From assembly GCA_026936335.1 (NCBI GenBank), contig JAPMXV010000070.1:239351-303350 (forward strand): 64,000 nucleotides of DNA. Direction: 5' to 3'. This document shows, piece by piece, positions 1 to 12,691 of this stretch; within the stretch, counting starts at the first letter, position 1; each line of letters begins with the position of its first letter. This DNA is from Mantamonas sphyraenae. Its lineage: Eukaryota > CRuMs > Mantamonadidae. The notes under the pieces were generated by a model that was not told the origin of the DNA, made no database searches, and saw only the letters and a program-made list of their open reading frames with translations. A program made the position numbers and the translations under genes.

Positions 1-3000
1 CACCTGCAACTCGGGGATGGGGCCTGGAGACGACACGCGCTCTGAGCTGGCATCACCAGCATCGTCGCCGGTGTTGGTGCTGCTGCTCTCGGTCTGCTGA
101 TGCTGCTGCTCGTTCGCGAGGGCCTGCTGCAGGGCCTGGCTGTCCACAGCTTCGTGCGAACCGCGCTGCTCCTGTAGGTCGTGTGTACGCCAGCGTGCCA
201 GGCGACCGCTGATTGCCTCGTTGTCTGACTCGCTCACACTCACGTCAAGAGCGCTGACAGCCGGCTCGAAGCCAGTCTCGCGCTGCTGCACAAAGCGTGC
301 ACGAGGGTCGGTCCACGACAGCGTTTGTGCCTCACTGCGGTGACGCGAACCAAAGCGCATGCCTCCAAGACCAGAGTCATCCGACGTCGGTTTGGCTTCC
401 ACGGAGGTCATGCCCCACCCGCCCATACCGTTGATCTCTTCCACAATCACAGATGCTTCGATAAACACGTCGGTGTCGATGGGTGCCAGACGGGTGGCAA
501 ACCAGGCGTCATGTGACTGGTTCAGCACTTCCGGCAGTTCACTCAGTGCTGTGGTAAGCTCTGCACGTGTGATTCCGCGAGGCATCACACGAGCAAACAG
601 CTCAAGCACAAGCCGCAGGTTGTGGTCGTTCGGAGAGTGCTTTGTCCAGTACTTGGTGCTGCTGTTCACCCTGTTGAAGATGTTGGTCAGAGCAAGCACA
701 AGCATGCGAGTTGCGTTGCCGTGTTCTCGCAGAATCTCTTCCCTCTTGTGCTGCAGCAAGCGGATGAGCAATGCCATCAACGAGGACATGCTCAACACCG
801 AGCGCTGCACCACGGCCGCCATGTTCCCATCGTTGTTGGCCTCACTGGGTGGCATTCCCAGCGGCTGCACAATCGCCTTGTGCACAAAGTCCACCACGAG
901 GCCAAACACACGCGTGTGCATGCGATCCTTCTCTTCCAGATTGCACTCGAGCAGCGTTTCTACAAGCCACGCGCCGTATGCAATCGATTTGGGCTCCAGC
1001 ATGCGCTTCCACAAGCCCTTCTTGACCAGCGCCGTGTTCAGCCACTGCTGCGGTGTCAACAACAGCTCCAGAAGCTGCACGTTGAGCGGTGCTTTGACCA
1101 AACCCCTGGTATTTGCCGCGTGCGCCTCTGCGGACCCCTGCAGGATGATCGAACGCACACGCTCCTGCAACTGGTTCAGGTAGCGCTCATCGTCCGTCTC
1201 CAGCTCGTACAGCGACAGTTCGCGTGCACTCTCATCGTCGTTGTCGGTCACAGCCGTATGGTCCTGCACTGCGACGCGCAAGAACACATTCAGGTGGCTG
1301 GCGTTGTCTGCAAATGCGCGTGTGATCTTGTCCCCTGCCGTGTCGAGCAGCGCCAGCATGGCCTGCTGTGCGCTACGGTCCACCTGCGCTTTGTACATCA
1401 GCTGCAGGTAGCCCTGCGTCTCAGCGTAGCTCTGCTGCGTGTACCAAATGTCGCATTCCGGTTTCACGGCCACCGTGCTCAGATCCTCATTTGGCTTGCG
1501 GTGGCGCACCTGTGCCAGGTTGTAGCGTGAGTTGACCACTGCAAAGCCGTCGCGGTCCGCCAAAGCCACACCCGTGCCCAGCAGCCACTTTTTGGTGTCA
1601 AGGAACGGGTACAGAAGCTCGTAGCAGACGTTGTTGTCAATGTGCCTGCCTTCGCCCTGTGTCAGCGTAACCGTCTCCCTCGATGCCCTGCTGATGCGTA
1701 CAAGGTCCATCAGCTCACGGTGCACACCTGTCGTGGCCACCGAGTCATCTGCCGCGTCTTCGGTCTCCACGGTTGCGCTCGTGGCATCCTCGTTGCCACT
1801 CTTGGCAATTGTGGAGCTGGTGCTGTCACTGGAGCTCTTTGACGTGCTAACCGATGTGCTGCTCGACGTGTTTGTGGCATCGTTGTCAGAGCCAACGTCT
1901 TTGCCGCTGTCGTCACCGGAGGCCGAGGTGCTGCTGCTGCTGCTGCTCTTGCTCTCACTCCCGCCCTCCACACCATCGCTGGCCAGTTCATCGCGCACGC
2001 GCTTCTCATAGGCGTACTTGGTCACAGCTTGGCCAAAGTTGCACAAAAAGTCGAGCATGGGGCCACGCACGACGAGCGGAAACAGACGAGCGCCGGGCAT
2101 GCACGAGAGGTCCATGCGCGACGCCGCATCCTCCACCAGGTTGCCGTCGTGTGTGAAAAACATGTCTCCGGTGCGTGTACTGATACCCGTGCCATACACG
2201 CCGTCGCGAGGCCGTGTGGTGCACTCCTTCTCAAGCACATCTTCGCTCGCGGGCTTCCAATCCAACAGAGCCGCCACCGACTCGTCCAGCGTCACGTCGA
2301 TGGCATCCACCGACGCATTTGCTGCGGCTGCAATCGTGCTGGACGGCTTTGAACCCGAGCTCTTGCCTGCGCTATAGCTGAGCTTGGACGTGCGTGCCAT
2401 GGGCGACGTCGATCTCGGCGCAAGGCGCAAGATCGAACGTGGCTCTGACGACGTCGAGTTGGGCGTGCCTTCGGTCGACGAGGGCGTGCTAAAGTTAAAC
2501 ACGTGGGACTGCGTCGTCGAAGCCTCGGCCGCCTGCTGCTGTGCATGCAGGTCGCGTGCAGGGATGCGGTCGCCTCCGTCGCGTCCATTGTCAAACAGAC
2601 GGTCGAAATCGTCGTCCGCTTCACCGTCCGAGATAACCCCGGACACGTCCTCTTCGTCATCGAAGCCTGCTTGGTTGCTCGTGTTGCGAGTCCTGTCAAA
2701 GTACGAGCGCAACGCGCGTTCGCTTCGTCGTTGCTCCTGGATGCTGACCATGCCACCATTCATCGCGGGCTCGCTGCTGTTGGCTGCGCTGTCTGCCGGT
2801 TCAGATGTTTCTGCACCCGCCCTTTCTTCCATCGTCGTGCTCCTGCTGCTCGTGTGGCGTGTGCGTCCGCCAAAGCGCCGTCCGCCAAAGCGCCCGCCCG
2901 ACGTACTTCCCGACGGCGCCGAACTCGTCGAGTTGGGCGTGTCCTGGTCATCCGCAGCCGAAGTGGTGCTCGTGGTGGATGACGGTGTCGCAACCTCCTC

Positions 3001-6000
3001 GGCATCCTCGGCCTTTCTCGCCCGCCCAAATCGCCGGGACCTGGCTTTGGTCTTGGGCGTGGTGCTGCTGTTGTCGTTGCTGTTGCTGCTCTCGCTGCTC
3101 GCCTTGGTGGGCGTCTTTTTGCCAAAGCGAGAGCCCTTCGGGGGACGCGACGACGTGGAGCTTTCGGGCGCAGATGCGGTCGAGTTGGGTGTGTCCGACT
3201 GCTGTTCGCGAAGGCCGAACCGATTGGATTTGGACGGGCTCGGGGTGCTGTTCTCGTTCAACGGTCTGCTTGCACTCTTCCTTGTCTCCGTACCAGTGCT
3301 GGTCGATGCCTTGGCGTGCGTGGTCCTTCGTTGGGTCCTGACAACGGATTCGGAAATGACCACATCCTCGCCGAGGCCAACAATGCTCTCTTCCTCCCGG
3401 AAATCTTCCTGGCTGTCTTTTGCGCTTGTCTTGCGGCCTCGGCGGAAGTTGGTGGCGGTCGGGAAATCTGAAGGGGCGTGCGTCGCGCGCAAATGCTCGC
3501 GCGGGATGTCTGCACTCAGGTTCTCGTCCTCATCGTCATTGTTACCATCTGCTGATTGGATGTTCTTGTTCAACTTGCGGTTCCTGTTTGCGCGTCGTCG
3601 TTCCTTCTCGCGTTCCTCGCTGCTCTTGATGCGACGTCCGCCGAAACGAGCCCTCGCGCCACCGCTGCTTCTCGTCGTGGGTGACGTTGTGGATTCCGTG
3701 GTCGTCTCACTGTTGGTCGATTCCGAGCTTGTTGTACTCGTTGTGCTTGTGGTGCTCGTGGTGCTCGTGGTGCTCGTGGTCTCGGCCGCGGTTTCGGCTT
3801 CTGCCTCGGCTTCGGCCTCGGCTTCGGCCTTCACATCCGTCTTGGCCTTGATCACAGACGGTTTCTTCTCCACCGTACCACTCCTGCTGCTGCGCCAACC
3901 AGAGCTACGCTCCTGCCTCCTCGGGCTGGTGCGTCCGCGCGAGCCGATGCGCGGCGTACTCTCGCCACTCGGGCTTTCGCCACCCGAGAGGGAGTTGGAC
4001 GACGAGCTACGACCCGAGCTGCGTCCAGAGCTGCGTCGTCGGTGGCTACGCGGATGACGCTGCAGCAGGCTTCGTGCGTTTGCGCTGCCCGACGTGTCGT
4101 CGCTGCTCCAGGCTTCGTCTTCCGATTCGCTGCTGTTCAGACTTTCCACCTTGCCCTCCAGCTCGTCCACATCCGCCTCGGGTACGTCCGACGACTGATC
4201 CTTCGCTGGAGATGCACTCGAGTCGCCCAACTTGGCCCCGTCTTGGCCTGACGAGCGTTTTGGCGCAAGGAATCCGCGTGTGGCACGCTTCTCTAGGCTG
4301 GTGCCGTTGTTGCGCCTCTCGCTGCGGTTGCCGCCACCATGCAGGCTGCGCAGGTTCTGGCCAATGGAGCTTCGTTGCTTGCTGTTTCCTCCGCTGTGGT
4401 GCTTGATGATGGGACGGATCTGCTCGGGCTCCAGCACCGATTCAAACAGGTGGTCGGCTTGGTCGGTGGTGGCAGTGAACGCACGGCCATTAAAATCGTA
4501 GCATACCATGTGCATGTGCTTACCATCTTCGTCGAGAAGGGCGTAGCCAAGCATGAGCTGCGAGACAATCACCGTGTCATGCGTGCGGATGGGACGCGCC
4601 TTAGTCGCCACCTCGTAGTAGAAACTAGGCACTTGCGGGTGGTCGAGCGGCACAGAGGTGTTGGCTCGCAGCACCACAGAGCCTTCGTTGATGTTCTGGT
4701 ACTTGTTGACCGAGCAACGCCAGCTGTCGACCCAGGCGCCGGTCTGCAGGTGGGTAAAATCCAGGTACGTGGGCAGATGCGTGTCCAGGCATCTGTATGG
4801 CGATGCAGGCACGACGTTGCTGTACGGAGACGGGGCCAGCCGCATGATGTGTCGCTCCGACGCTGCAGTGACCTGACTGAGCTTGCGGTTGAGCTCGGGC
4901 AGGTTGTTCTGATGCTCGGCAATGGCAAAGAGGTTGGACAACAGGCCGTTCTGCATGAGCCAGTCGACAGCACGTGGATTGCTCATCAGCTTGCTGAGAG
5001 CGCCCATGGCATGTGTGCGCAGCTGCAGGAACTGGGTCTGCGCAAGCGTGGGCACCTGGGGCACGGGCAGGTCCAGCGAAAGCAGCACGTTGCGGAACAC
5101 ATCCAGGCACTCGGGTTCGTCGAGTTCCAGTTTGTTCATGTCCACGGTGACCTCCGGGAGCACCGCAAGGTCCACGGGGTGTTTGTATGCCACGACTTTG
5201 AGATCGTTGCAGTCGGAAATGCGCACCGGGCGAGCTGTGAAGCGCACATCCTGCGAGACATACGCAGTGGCGTGGTCGCCCTTGACGACAGATACACGTG
5301 CGCCCACGCGCAGGTCGTCATGGTGGTTGCCGAGGACGACAAACGCACTGAGGGCCATGGCCGCCACCATGCGTGCGTCGGCTCCGTCCTGCTTCAGCGT
5401 GAGCAGCTGTGCAGGAGACACGTTGTCCTCATTGCTGTTGTGGAATAGTGCCTGTACGTTGACCATCGCCTTTGTCAGCTGGCGCTCTACGATAGGCCTC
5501 CACTCGGTGTCGTTGAGGAGTGTGCGAAGCAGCATGATCAGCTCGCTGGCCATGTCGTGCATGGCCTCGGGATCTTTGGTGTAGCCCTGCTTGCCTTGCC
5601 ACACGTTCAGAGCCTGCCAAATGTTGCGATCAAAGCTGCTTGCGTACGGCACCGGCAGCATATTGATGTCCACGCGGCCCGGCGGCGTGCTGCTCGAATC
5701 GTCATTCTTGGACACGGCGCTTGTACTCCTCGTCGAGTGGCCAAATAGAGAGGATGACCCTTCGTTGTTGGGTGCTTGGCCGAAGCGGCCTGCGTTGCGG
5801 TTGCCAAAGCCACCGCTGCGTTGGCCAAAGCCGCCACTTCCCATTCCAGGTCCCATCGCACCTCCACCTCCACCGCCAAAGCCGCTGCCGAAGCCTCCGC
5901 CTCCGCCGCCACTGCCACCAAAGCCGCCGCTTCTTCCTCCGCCGAATCCTCCACCGCCGCCAAAGCCACCGCCGCCACCACCGCCGAATCCACCACCGCC

Positions 6001-9000
6001 GCCAAACGTGCTGTTTGTGGTGTTGTTGCTGTTGCTTGGTGCTCCAAAGATGCTCCTGCCCGAATTGTTGCTGCTGTTGTCATCTGAACTGCGCTGCTGG
6101 AACAGCGATCCGCCCGATCCGCTTGGGCGGTTGGTGCTGTTGGAGTTGGCATTGGAGCTTCCACCCAACCGCAAGCCGCCACCTCCACCTCCACCAAAGC
6201 CACCTCCTCCTCCGGCGCCGCCTCCAAAGCCTCCAAAAATGCCACCGCCGCCGAGGAGGATTTCTACGGCCTGTTCGCTGTTGTTTTGTGTACGTCGAAG
6301 GGCTGCAATGCTCTGGTCGCGATCAAAGCCCATTTCCAGAAGCGATGAGAGTTGTTCCGGGTCGACCTGGATCTCTTCGCGGAACGAACTGGACTCGGGT
6401 GCACGCAGGGTAGGGGCGCTGGTTGTGTCCGCTGCCCGGGCGGTGCTCCCCTCTGCAACGGCGGAAGACCACGCACTGTTGCTCCTGCTTTCCTCTTGAC
6501 TGGCACTGGAATCTGTGCTGGTGTTTGCGGCATCGTCGGCCTGATCGTCATCTCCACCATCGTCTTCCTCCTCGTCGTTGCTGCTACTTGCTCGGCCAAA
6601 GCGGGCGGAGCGTCGGCGGCTGCCGCGTGTGCGTCGTCCTCCACGCCCGCCTTTGCCATGAGCGTCGTCTTTGGTAGACGACGGATCGACCACTGGGCGC
6701 ACGTTTGCCAGGAGATCTGCCTCCTCCACGACAGTGGTGGAAGTAAGATGAGAGCGAAGAGACAGCAGGGAGCCCGAGTGCATCACCATGGCTTGGATGA
6801 GGTTGTCTCCGTCGCGGATGGGATGCGAAAGTTCCTCATCCTGGTGTGTGGCAGTCCAAACAAAGTCGAGGGAGTTTGCCACGGCAGTGGGGCCTGCGTG
6901 GATGAGGATGGTGCGCGCAAGTCGACAGAACGTGCGCTGGATGACAGTGGCCTCGGAAGTCATGAGACTGAGCAGAATGTTCATGCTGGAAGCCGAGGCG
7001 AGATACCTGCAGGCTGGCGGGGACAGGTCGCAAATGAGCTGCAGGAGTTGGAGGCGCCACACGACATGCTCGATCAGCATGCAGACCACGCGCAGATTTG
7101 TGGTGTCGCACGTGAGCGGGTAAGTCTCACGGATGTCGTCGAGGAGCACTCGGATGACGTATGCCTGCAAAGTCGTGAGGTCGTTTGCGTTGCGTGCACC
7201 AGACACGAGAGCCGAGTCGTCGCTTGCGTGTGCGTCGTCACGAGGTGACTCGAAGCACTGCAGGGCAAAGAGACGTGTTTGATCCATGGCTTGGATGTAT
7301 GCAAAGGTAGGTTGGCTCATGCTTGCACGCACAGTGGCTTCGAGCTCCTGCGTGACGAGCGATCGCGATCGGTTGACGAGAACTTCCATGATGGCAGTGT
7401 CGACGAGCGAATCGTGGTCGGCACGGTAGACACGCATGTTGAGGAGCTCCATGGCGTTGTGGGAGATGCGTGTGGAGACCAGATAGAGGCGTGTATCCGA
7501 TGATTCAAGGGGTGCCAAGTCGACGTGCACGAGCGAGCAGATGGTCTTGATCAGGCGGATGAAACTGGCCAAAAGGGACTTGAGCTGCATGGCGCCCGCT
7601 GCGTTGACACACAGCATGTAGTCGTACGGGGCAGTGAGTTTCGCGCCGGTGCCCTCCCTCATCAGCTGGGCGAGCGTGAAACGCACGATGTCCAGGACGT
7701 GACCTGCACTGTAGTGTGAGCGAAGGAGGACAATCAGATCGTCAAACATGCGAATGGCGTGCGCGCGGTTGATGGCGAGCTCGCGATGTTGCATCAGCTG
7801 CAGCTTGAGTGTTGAGACGTCGACCTCCTCGGCGTACACAAAGTCAAAGATGGCTTGGACGGCCGGGTTAGGGTTGTGTGTGCCTGTCGAGGCGCGGTTC
7901 TCAATCATCTGCAGTTGCTCGAGGCTGTCTGCGTCAAAGTCGATTTCCCCTTCGCCGAGTGAGCTTTGCTTGTGCAGCTGCTTGCTGTCGGTCTCTCGCA
8001 CGGTCTTCCACATGCTCAGAATGTTCTTTGATTGGATGAGCGTGGCTGAGGAGCTACGAAGCATCGGTGGAGGCTTGGGTGCGTCGCTGTCAGACAACTC
8101 GAGCTCGGAGCTGCTCTCTGCCTTCATGGAAACCGTGCGGTTGAGTTTGTTCAGAGGTTGCACCATGGCCGGCGACGGGGTCGAAGGCGTGGATGGAGAC
8201 GGAGTCGAGGCGGGGGCGGAGGGAGACACGGTCAGAGCGGGCTTCACGCCAAGGAGAAGCTGGATCTTCGCCGCCAGCTCCTTGCAGATGGACTCGTACT
8301 TGTCAGCCGGTGCAGAGACAGAGGTTGTGACTGCGGACGATGAAGAGGAGGAGGAGGAGGAGGAGAAGAAGAAGGTGTGTCTTCCTTGGGTTCGTTCGTT
8401 TGCTCGGCCGATTGAGAGGGTGCTGCATCGGCCTCCGGGGCTGCCGGCGCTGAAGGTGCTGGTTCAACGGCCTCACTGGCCTCTGTGGCGCCGGCTTCGG
8501 CCATGGAGATGGAGAAGCCACCACCAGCGAGGGGCTGAGAGGTGGGCGTGTTTTCCCCAAGGACGGCCGACGAGGAACTGGTGTCGCTGTCCTCGTTGCT
8601 GCTGCTGCTGCTGCTGCTGTTGCTGCTGCTGTTGCGAGCGGCTTCGGTGTTGGGAGAGGATGAAGACGACGACGAAGATGCCAAGGCGATGGCAGACTCG
8701 TCACGTGTGAAGCTACGCTCGTTGTGGAGCTGGCGCACGTGGAAGCGGATCTTGATGGCGCGTGCCCAGATATAGACAAGGTTGTCAGGGGGTGTGGGAG
8801 GCGCTGTAGCTGCGCTGTCGGCTTCGTTTTGCGTGTCGACGAGCAGCTGTGCAAACTGAAAGGCCTCGTCGATGCAGCCGAGATGTTTGAGGATGACTGC
8901 GACAAGCTGACGCTCGAGGCGCGAAACGCTCGGTGTCGCCTTGACGGTGCGTGCGAGCTTGTTGTTTGCAAGCGATACCTTCATGAGGGTTTTGTCGAGG

Positions 9001-12000
9001 AGGACGGCTTGTGTGGTGCGCTGGTGCACAAAGTCGGCCAGGAAGTCCTCGTGTGCGGGTGGGGCCGTGTCGAGGCCGCCTGCAAAGAGAGCCTTGCTTG
9101 TCCACGGACTCTGGTTGCTGCGTGCGTCGTCATCGGGCTGCGCGAGACGGCTGGCAAACATGGCCACGAGGTTGGCAAGGGTGATGACGAGGTTGTCGAT
9201 GCAGCGATCGAGCTGCAGCGAGGCGCTGTTGTCCTGCAGCGGCACCAGGACGCGAAGCAGGCTCAGAAGGTGCGGGGACACTGCATGCACAAAGACCGCG
9301 TCGTCTGCAAACAGACCAATGTCCATGAGGAGTCGAGGCAAAATGGCCGCAAAGAGAGGCGAGTCGAGGGCGTCGTCGGAATCATGCGAAGCCTGCTCAG
9401 CTGCGTAGTCTGTGATCATGGCCACGCGGTCAATGGTCTGTTCGCTGACAGCAGTGCACTCTTGGTTGATCATTGCCGTGAGAAGGGCCGTGGCGCTGCG
9501 CTGTGTGTGGCTGTTGGTGGTGGGTGCAGACACTCGTGCCAGCAAATGTTTGTACATCTCTTCCAACTCGTCGCCGAGGTCTTGGATGAGGCGGCGAGTG
9601 GCCGCAGGCGTGCTGAACGACGTGACCAAGCCGTCCAGGATGGGCAGCTTGACAGCTTCGTCGTAGTTGCTTGCCGATGTATCAGCTGAGGAAGTTTCGG
9701 GAGACGTGCGCTCGTACATCAACGTTTGGAACATATCCAGTTTCTCCTGTTGGGAAAACATGACGGTGAGTTGGTGGCGCAGGATGTTCTGTGAGGCAAT
9801 GCTGAGCGCCTTTGCGTTGAATCGCGAGCGCAACGAAGGCTGCCCCGAGGGGACCACGTGCTTCTTGAGATAGGGTACGAAGCTGGGGAAGCAATCGACC
9901 TTGGGAGAGATGTCATTGCGGATGAGGTCGTCGACATTGGTCTGGAAAATGCGAAAGACGGCCGCGAGGATGTAGGGACGGAACGGGCCGTCCAGAGGCA
10001 TGTGTGCCTTTGCAATCTCGCCATCGTTGTCCTCAGTGTCCTGAGAGGGGATTTCTGCGTCAAAGCATCGCAGGACGTCGAGGAGGAACTGGAAGAGCGG
10101 TTGGTTGCGAGACAGGGCCATGGGCAGCATGCGTCGTCCGCCTCCGTCGACGTAGCGCAGCAGGGTGCGGTCAAAGTTGATGAGGACGCGGAGAAAGATG
10201 TGAAAGGGAGTGTGGAACGTCGGTGGCGTGGAGGACGCCGTACAGATCGGGGAGCTGAATGTCGAGCGGAGAGTAGGGCTCCGGGGGTGGTCCGACAAAG
10301 GTGGTGCGCGGGGTGGCGACGGCATCGTCTTGGTCAAGGGAGAACAGCTGGTAGAGATGTGTGCGCTTGACGTGTTCGTTGCGAGAGGATTGGACAGGGA
10401 GAGAGGCGAGGAGGTTGTTGTCGACCAGGGCAAAAGCCCCCTGGACAAAGAATCGCGCGCTGATGGGCAAGCTGGAGCCACCTTCCTTCTCGGTACAGTA
10501 GAACTTGAGGCGAAGCTGCTCATGAGTGAGACCCTCGTACTTGGGCTGGCAGGCGACGCTCTGCAAAAGGTAGTCCTGGTTGCGTGGCGGACTCATGCGG
10601 GTGGGTTGCCACTCTGTCTCGAAGCGAGACTGGACATCGACGGCGCTCACACTGTTGCCATCTTCAACGCCGAGGCGGACAATGCGCTGGCTAGGCACCT
10701 GTGAGTCTGGCGAGGTTGCGAGCTCAATGTCCGAGGCGTCAAAGAGGGTGACCTGACAGAGGGCGTTGGATGCCGGAGAAGCCAAGTTGGAGGCATAGAG
10801 GGCGACGATGGCGAGGGTTGCGTGATCCTGGTCGACAGCAAGAGCAGTGGGCACGAGCGGGGTGCGTTTGTCGTCGAGCGTGATACTTGCGGCAATGTTG
10901 ACCACATCGATGTCTGGGTTGTGGGCGAGGGTGTCGCAACTGTGCCGATACAGAGTGTTGGTGTCGTAGCCGCGGCGGATGTAGAGTGAGTCGCCGAGGT
11001 GGACGAGGTCGGTGATGGGACGGTCCTCGATTTCCGGAACAGCGAGGGTTGCGAGCGGAGTTTCGCTGGGTTGGCCGTCGGAAAGGATGGTATGCTTGGT
11101 GATGGTTGTCTCTGTGGCTTGGTAGATGTAGTTTGAGTCTGACACGAGGAGGGACTCTGTGGTGCGCCGGGGCTCTGGCGCAGGACAGTGAAGGGAGCAC
11201 GCAGGGTGGCCTGGTAGACGGTCTTGCGGTCGTGTGCAACCAACTGTGTGTCCCACGCTGCCAAAAGCTTGTGGTTGTCCTCAAGAGCGGTTTGGGGCTC
11301 GAGGAGGCTTGTGTAGGGAGCGTCGAGGTCGAGGAGGAGATGGACGGCAGCAAGGTAGCTCTTGATGTTGGAAGAGACGAGGGCAAGGGCGACCTTTGTG
11401 CTGATGACAAGGTTGCGTTTGGGCATGTCCTCTTGTGGGAGCTGGAGGAGGGCGTCGACCCAGGCGTGGATGGAGTCGAGGTTGTCGCCTCTGCGTGTGC
11501 CGGGCTCAATGTCGCGGATTACAGCATGGAGGGTGTCGATGCATGCATCACGTGCCGTGGGGTCACGCATGGAGACGGCGTGGATGATGGGCATGTAAAG
11601 GGATTCGCAGACCTGGATGATGAGTTCGGGGTCGACGGAATTTGGCTGGCCAAGCTTGTAGGCGAGGAGGAGACCTGTGCCCTGGGCGAGGAGGGCGGTG
11701 ACGTTTTGGGCACGGACGGTGGGACTCATGTCGTGGATGGAGGACTGGCAAAGGGCGAGCCAGTCACGGAGGGAGGCGATCCAGGCGGAAGTCGGGGTCG
11801 GTTGTTCAGAGGGCCCAGCGAGAGGAGCAAAGGAAGGAAGCTGCTCGGTGAGCGTGTTCATGCATGCGTCAAGGTTTGCAACAAAGGTGTCGACGACGTC
11901 TGCATCTGTGAGTTCGGGACTCTGGACGAGGGGCATGAGGATGCGCGTGCAGAGGTCGAGGAGGGCGGGAGAGGGCGGAAGAGGTGAGTGATCCGCATCG

Positions 12001-12611
12001 TCGTCGGTCGTGTTTGCGTCGTCTGCGTCGTCTGTGGCAGGTGCCACGGGAGCAGCAAGGCGCTTTGAGCTTTGAGCGTGCCAGGCGCACCGGATGGCGT
12101 TGTGGAGAACGAGGCGACGCTGAAAGGTGGAGAGGAAGGGCCTCGGGGGCCGGCTGTTGTCGCAAATGCGCGTATGGAGGAGTGGCACGAGCTCCTGCAG
12201 AATGGTCTCTGAGTCATGGATGGCAATTTGGCGTTCGATTTGTTCGATGTCGTCGGAGGACGGAAGCGTATGGATGTCTTCCTGGTCGGGGTTGGAGGCG
12301 ATGGCTTCGTCGCAATGCTCCTTGGAAAGCAGGCGGTAGTTTGCACGGAGGGAAGGGTTTGCTTCTGCGCGCGTATTTATGTAGTTCCAGGCTGCCTTGG
12401 CAATGGCTGGGGAGGTGTTGACGAGGACGGCGCTGGGGCAGTTGAGCCAGAGGTTGTCGAGAGCGTCGTTTGCGGCAGCGCGGAAATCGGCGTCCGCCTC
12501 TGCGTAGTTTGTGAGCTGGGTGGCCTCCTTGATCAGATTGCGGAAACGATCCTCTGAATCTGGAGGCGGGGTGTACGCGAGCTTTAACAGTCTCGAGTCG
12601 TAGGATTCCAT
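1..12611 (-). CDS. Giant UBA/SPRY-domain protein, HECT-ligase-like scaffold (3' end outside window)
   Basis: The gene starts at 12611 and is still open at coordinate 1, giving over 4,200 residues with the C-terminus missing. Visible features are an N-terminal helical/propeller-like region, a UBA domain at about 6375-6250 (LLEMGFDRDQSIAAL, ending EQAVEILLGG), a Gly/Phe-rich tract at about 6260-5760, and a SPRY-like domain in two pieces. The first SPRY piece is at about 4680-4440 (SFYYEVATKARP) and the second at about 2220-2100 (YGTGISTRTGDMFFTHDG, then a CNFGQ ending). A Ser/Thr/Arg-rich region separates them. UBA plus SPRY in a protein this size suggests a giant E3 ubiquitin ligase of the HERC1/HECTD4 kind, but no HECT domain lies inside the window, so this is inference. 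The frame changes by one base near 11175, 10220 and 8370. I treat these as probable indels because coding-quality sequence continues on both sides. An in-frame upstream ATG at 12695 would overlap the neighbouring stop, so 12611 was preferred. Confidence 0.75.
2220..4440 (-). other. Low-complexity insert splitting the SPRY domain
   Basis: About 740 in-frame codons rich in Ser, Thr, Arg and Glu lie between the two SPRY-like halves of the giant protein. The insert holds a (TTS)n run, an (AE)n run and repeated RFG motifs in basic settings (ARFGGRR, NRFGLRE, SRFGKK, RRFGRARK, GGRFGGRRFGG). No splice sites are needed, because the frame is open throughout. It is presumably a disordered loop; its function is unknown. 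Confidence 0.7.
5760..6260 (-). repeat. Gly/Phe-rich low-complexity tract in the giant protein
   Basis: Degenerate GGC/GGT-rich codons encode runs of glycine punctuated by phenylalanine (GGFGGG type), immediately after the UBA domain. This is coding low-complexity sequence, probably disordered. Confidence 0.8.
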
Positions 12612-12691
12612 GGTGAGATGGAAATTTGGGTGGGAGTGCGGGCGCGGGGGCGGGGACGGCGGGGAGGACTTTGTGTGTGGCAATGTGGCAT

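Noticed and set aside
2384-4057. Long plus-strand open frame of 557 codons with Leu/Val/Ser runs
   Set aside because: It is the antisense shadow of the Ser/Thr-rich insert of the giant minus-strand gene; its runs mirror the repeat codons and it shows no domain.
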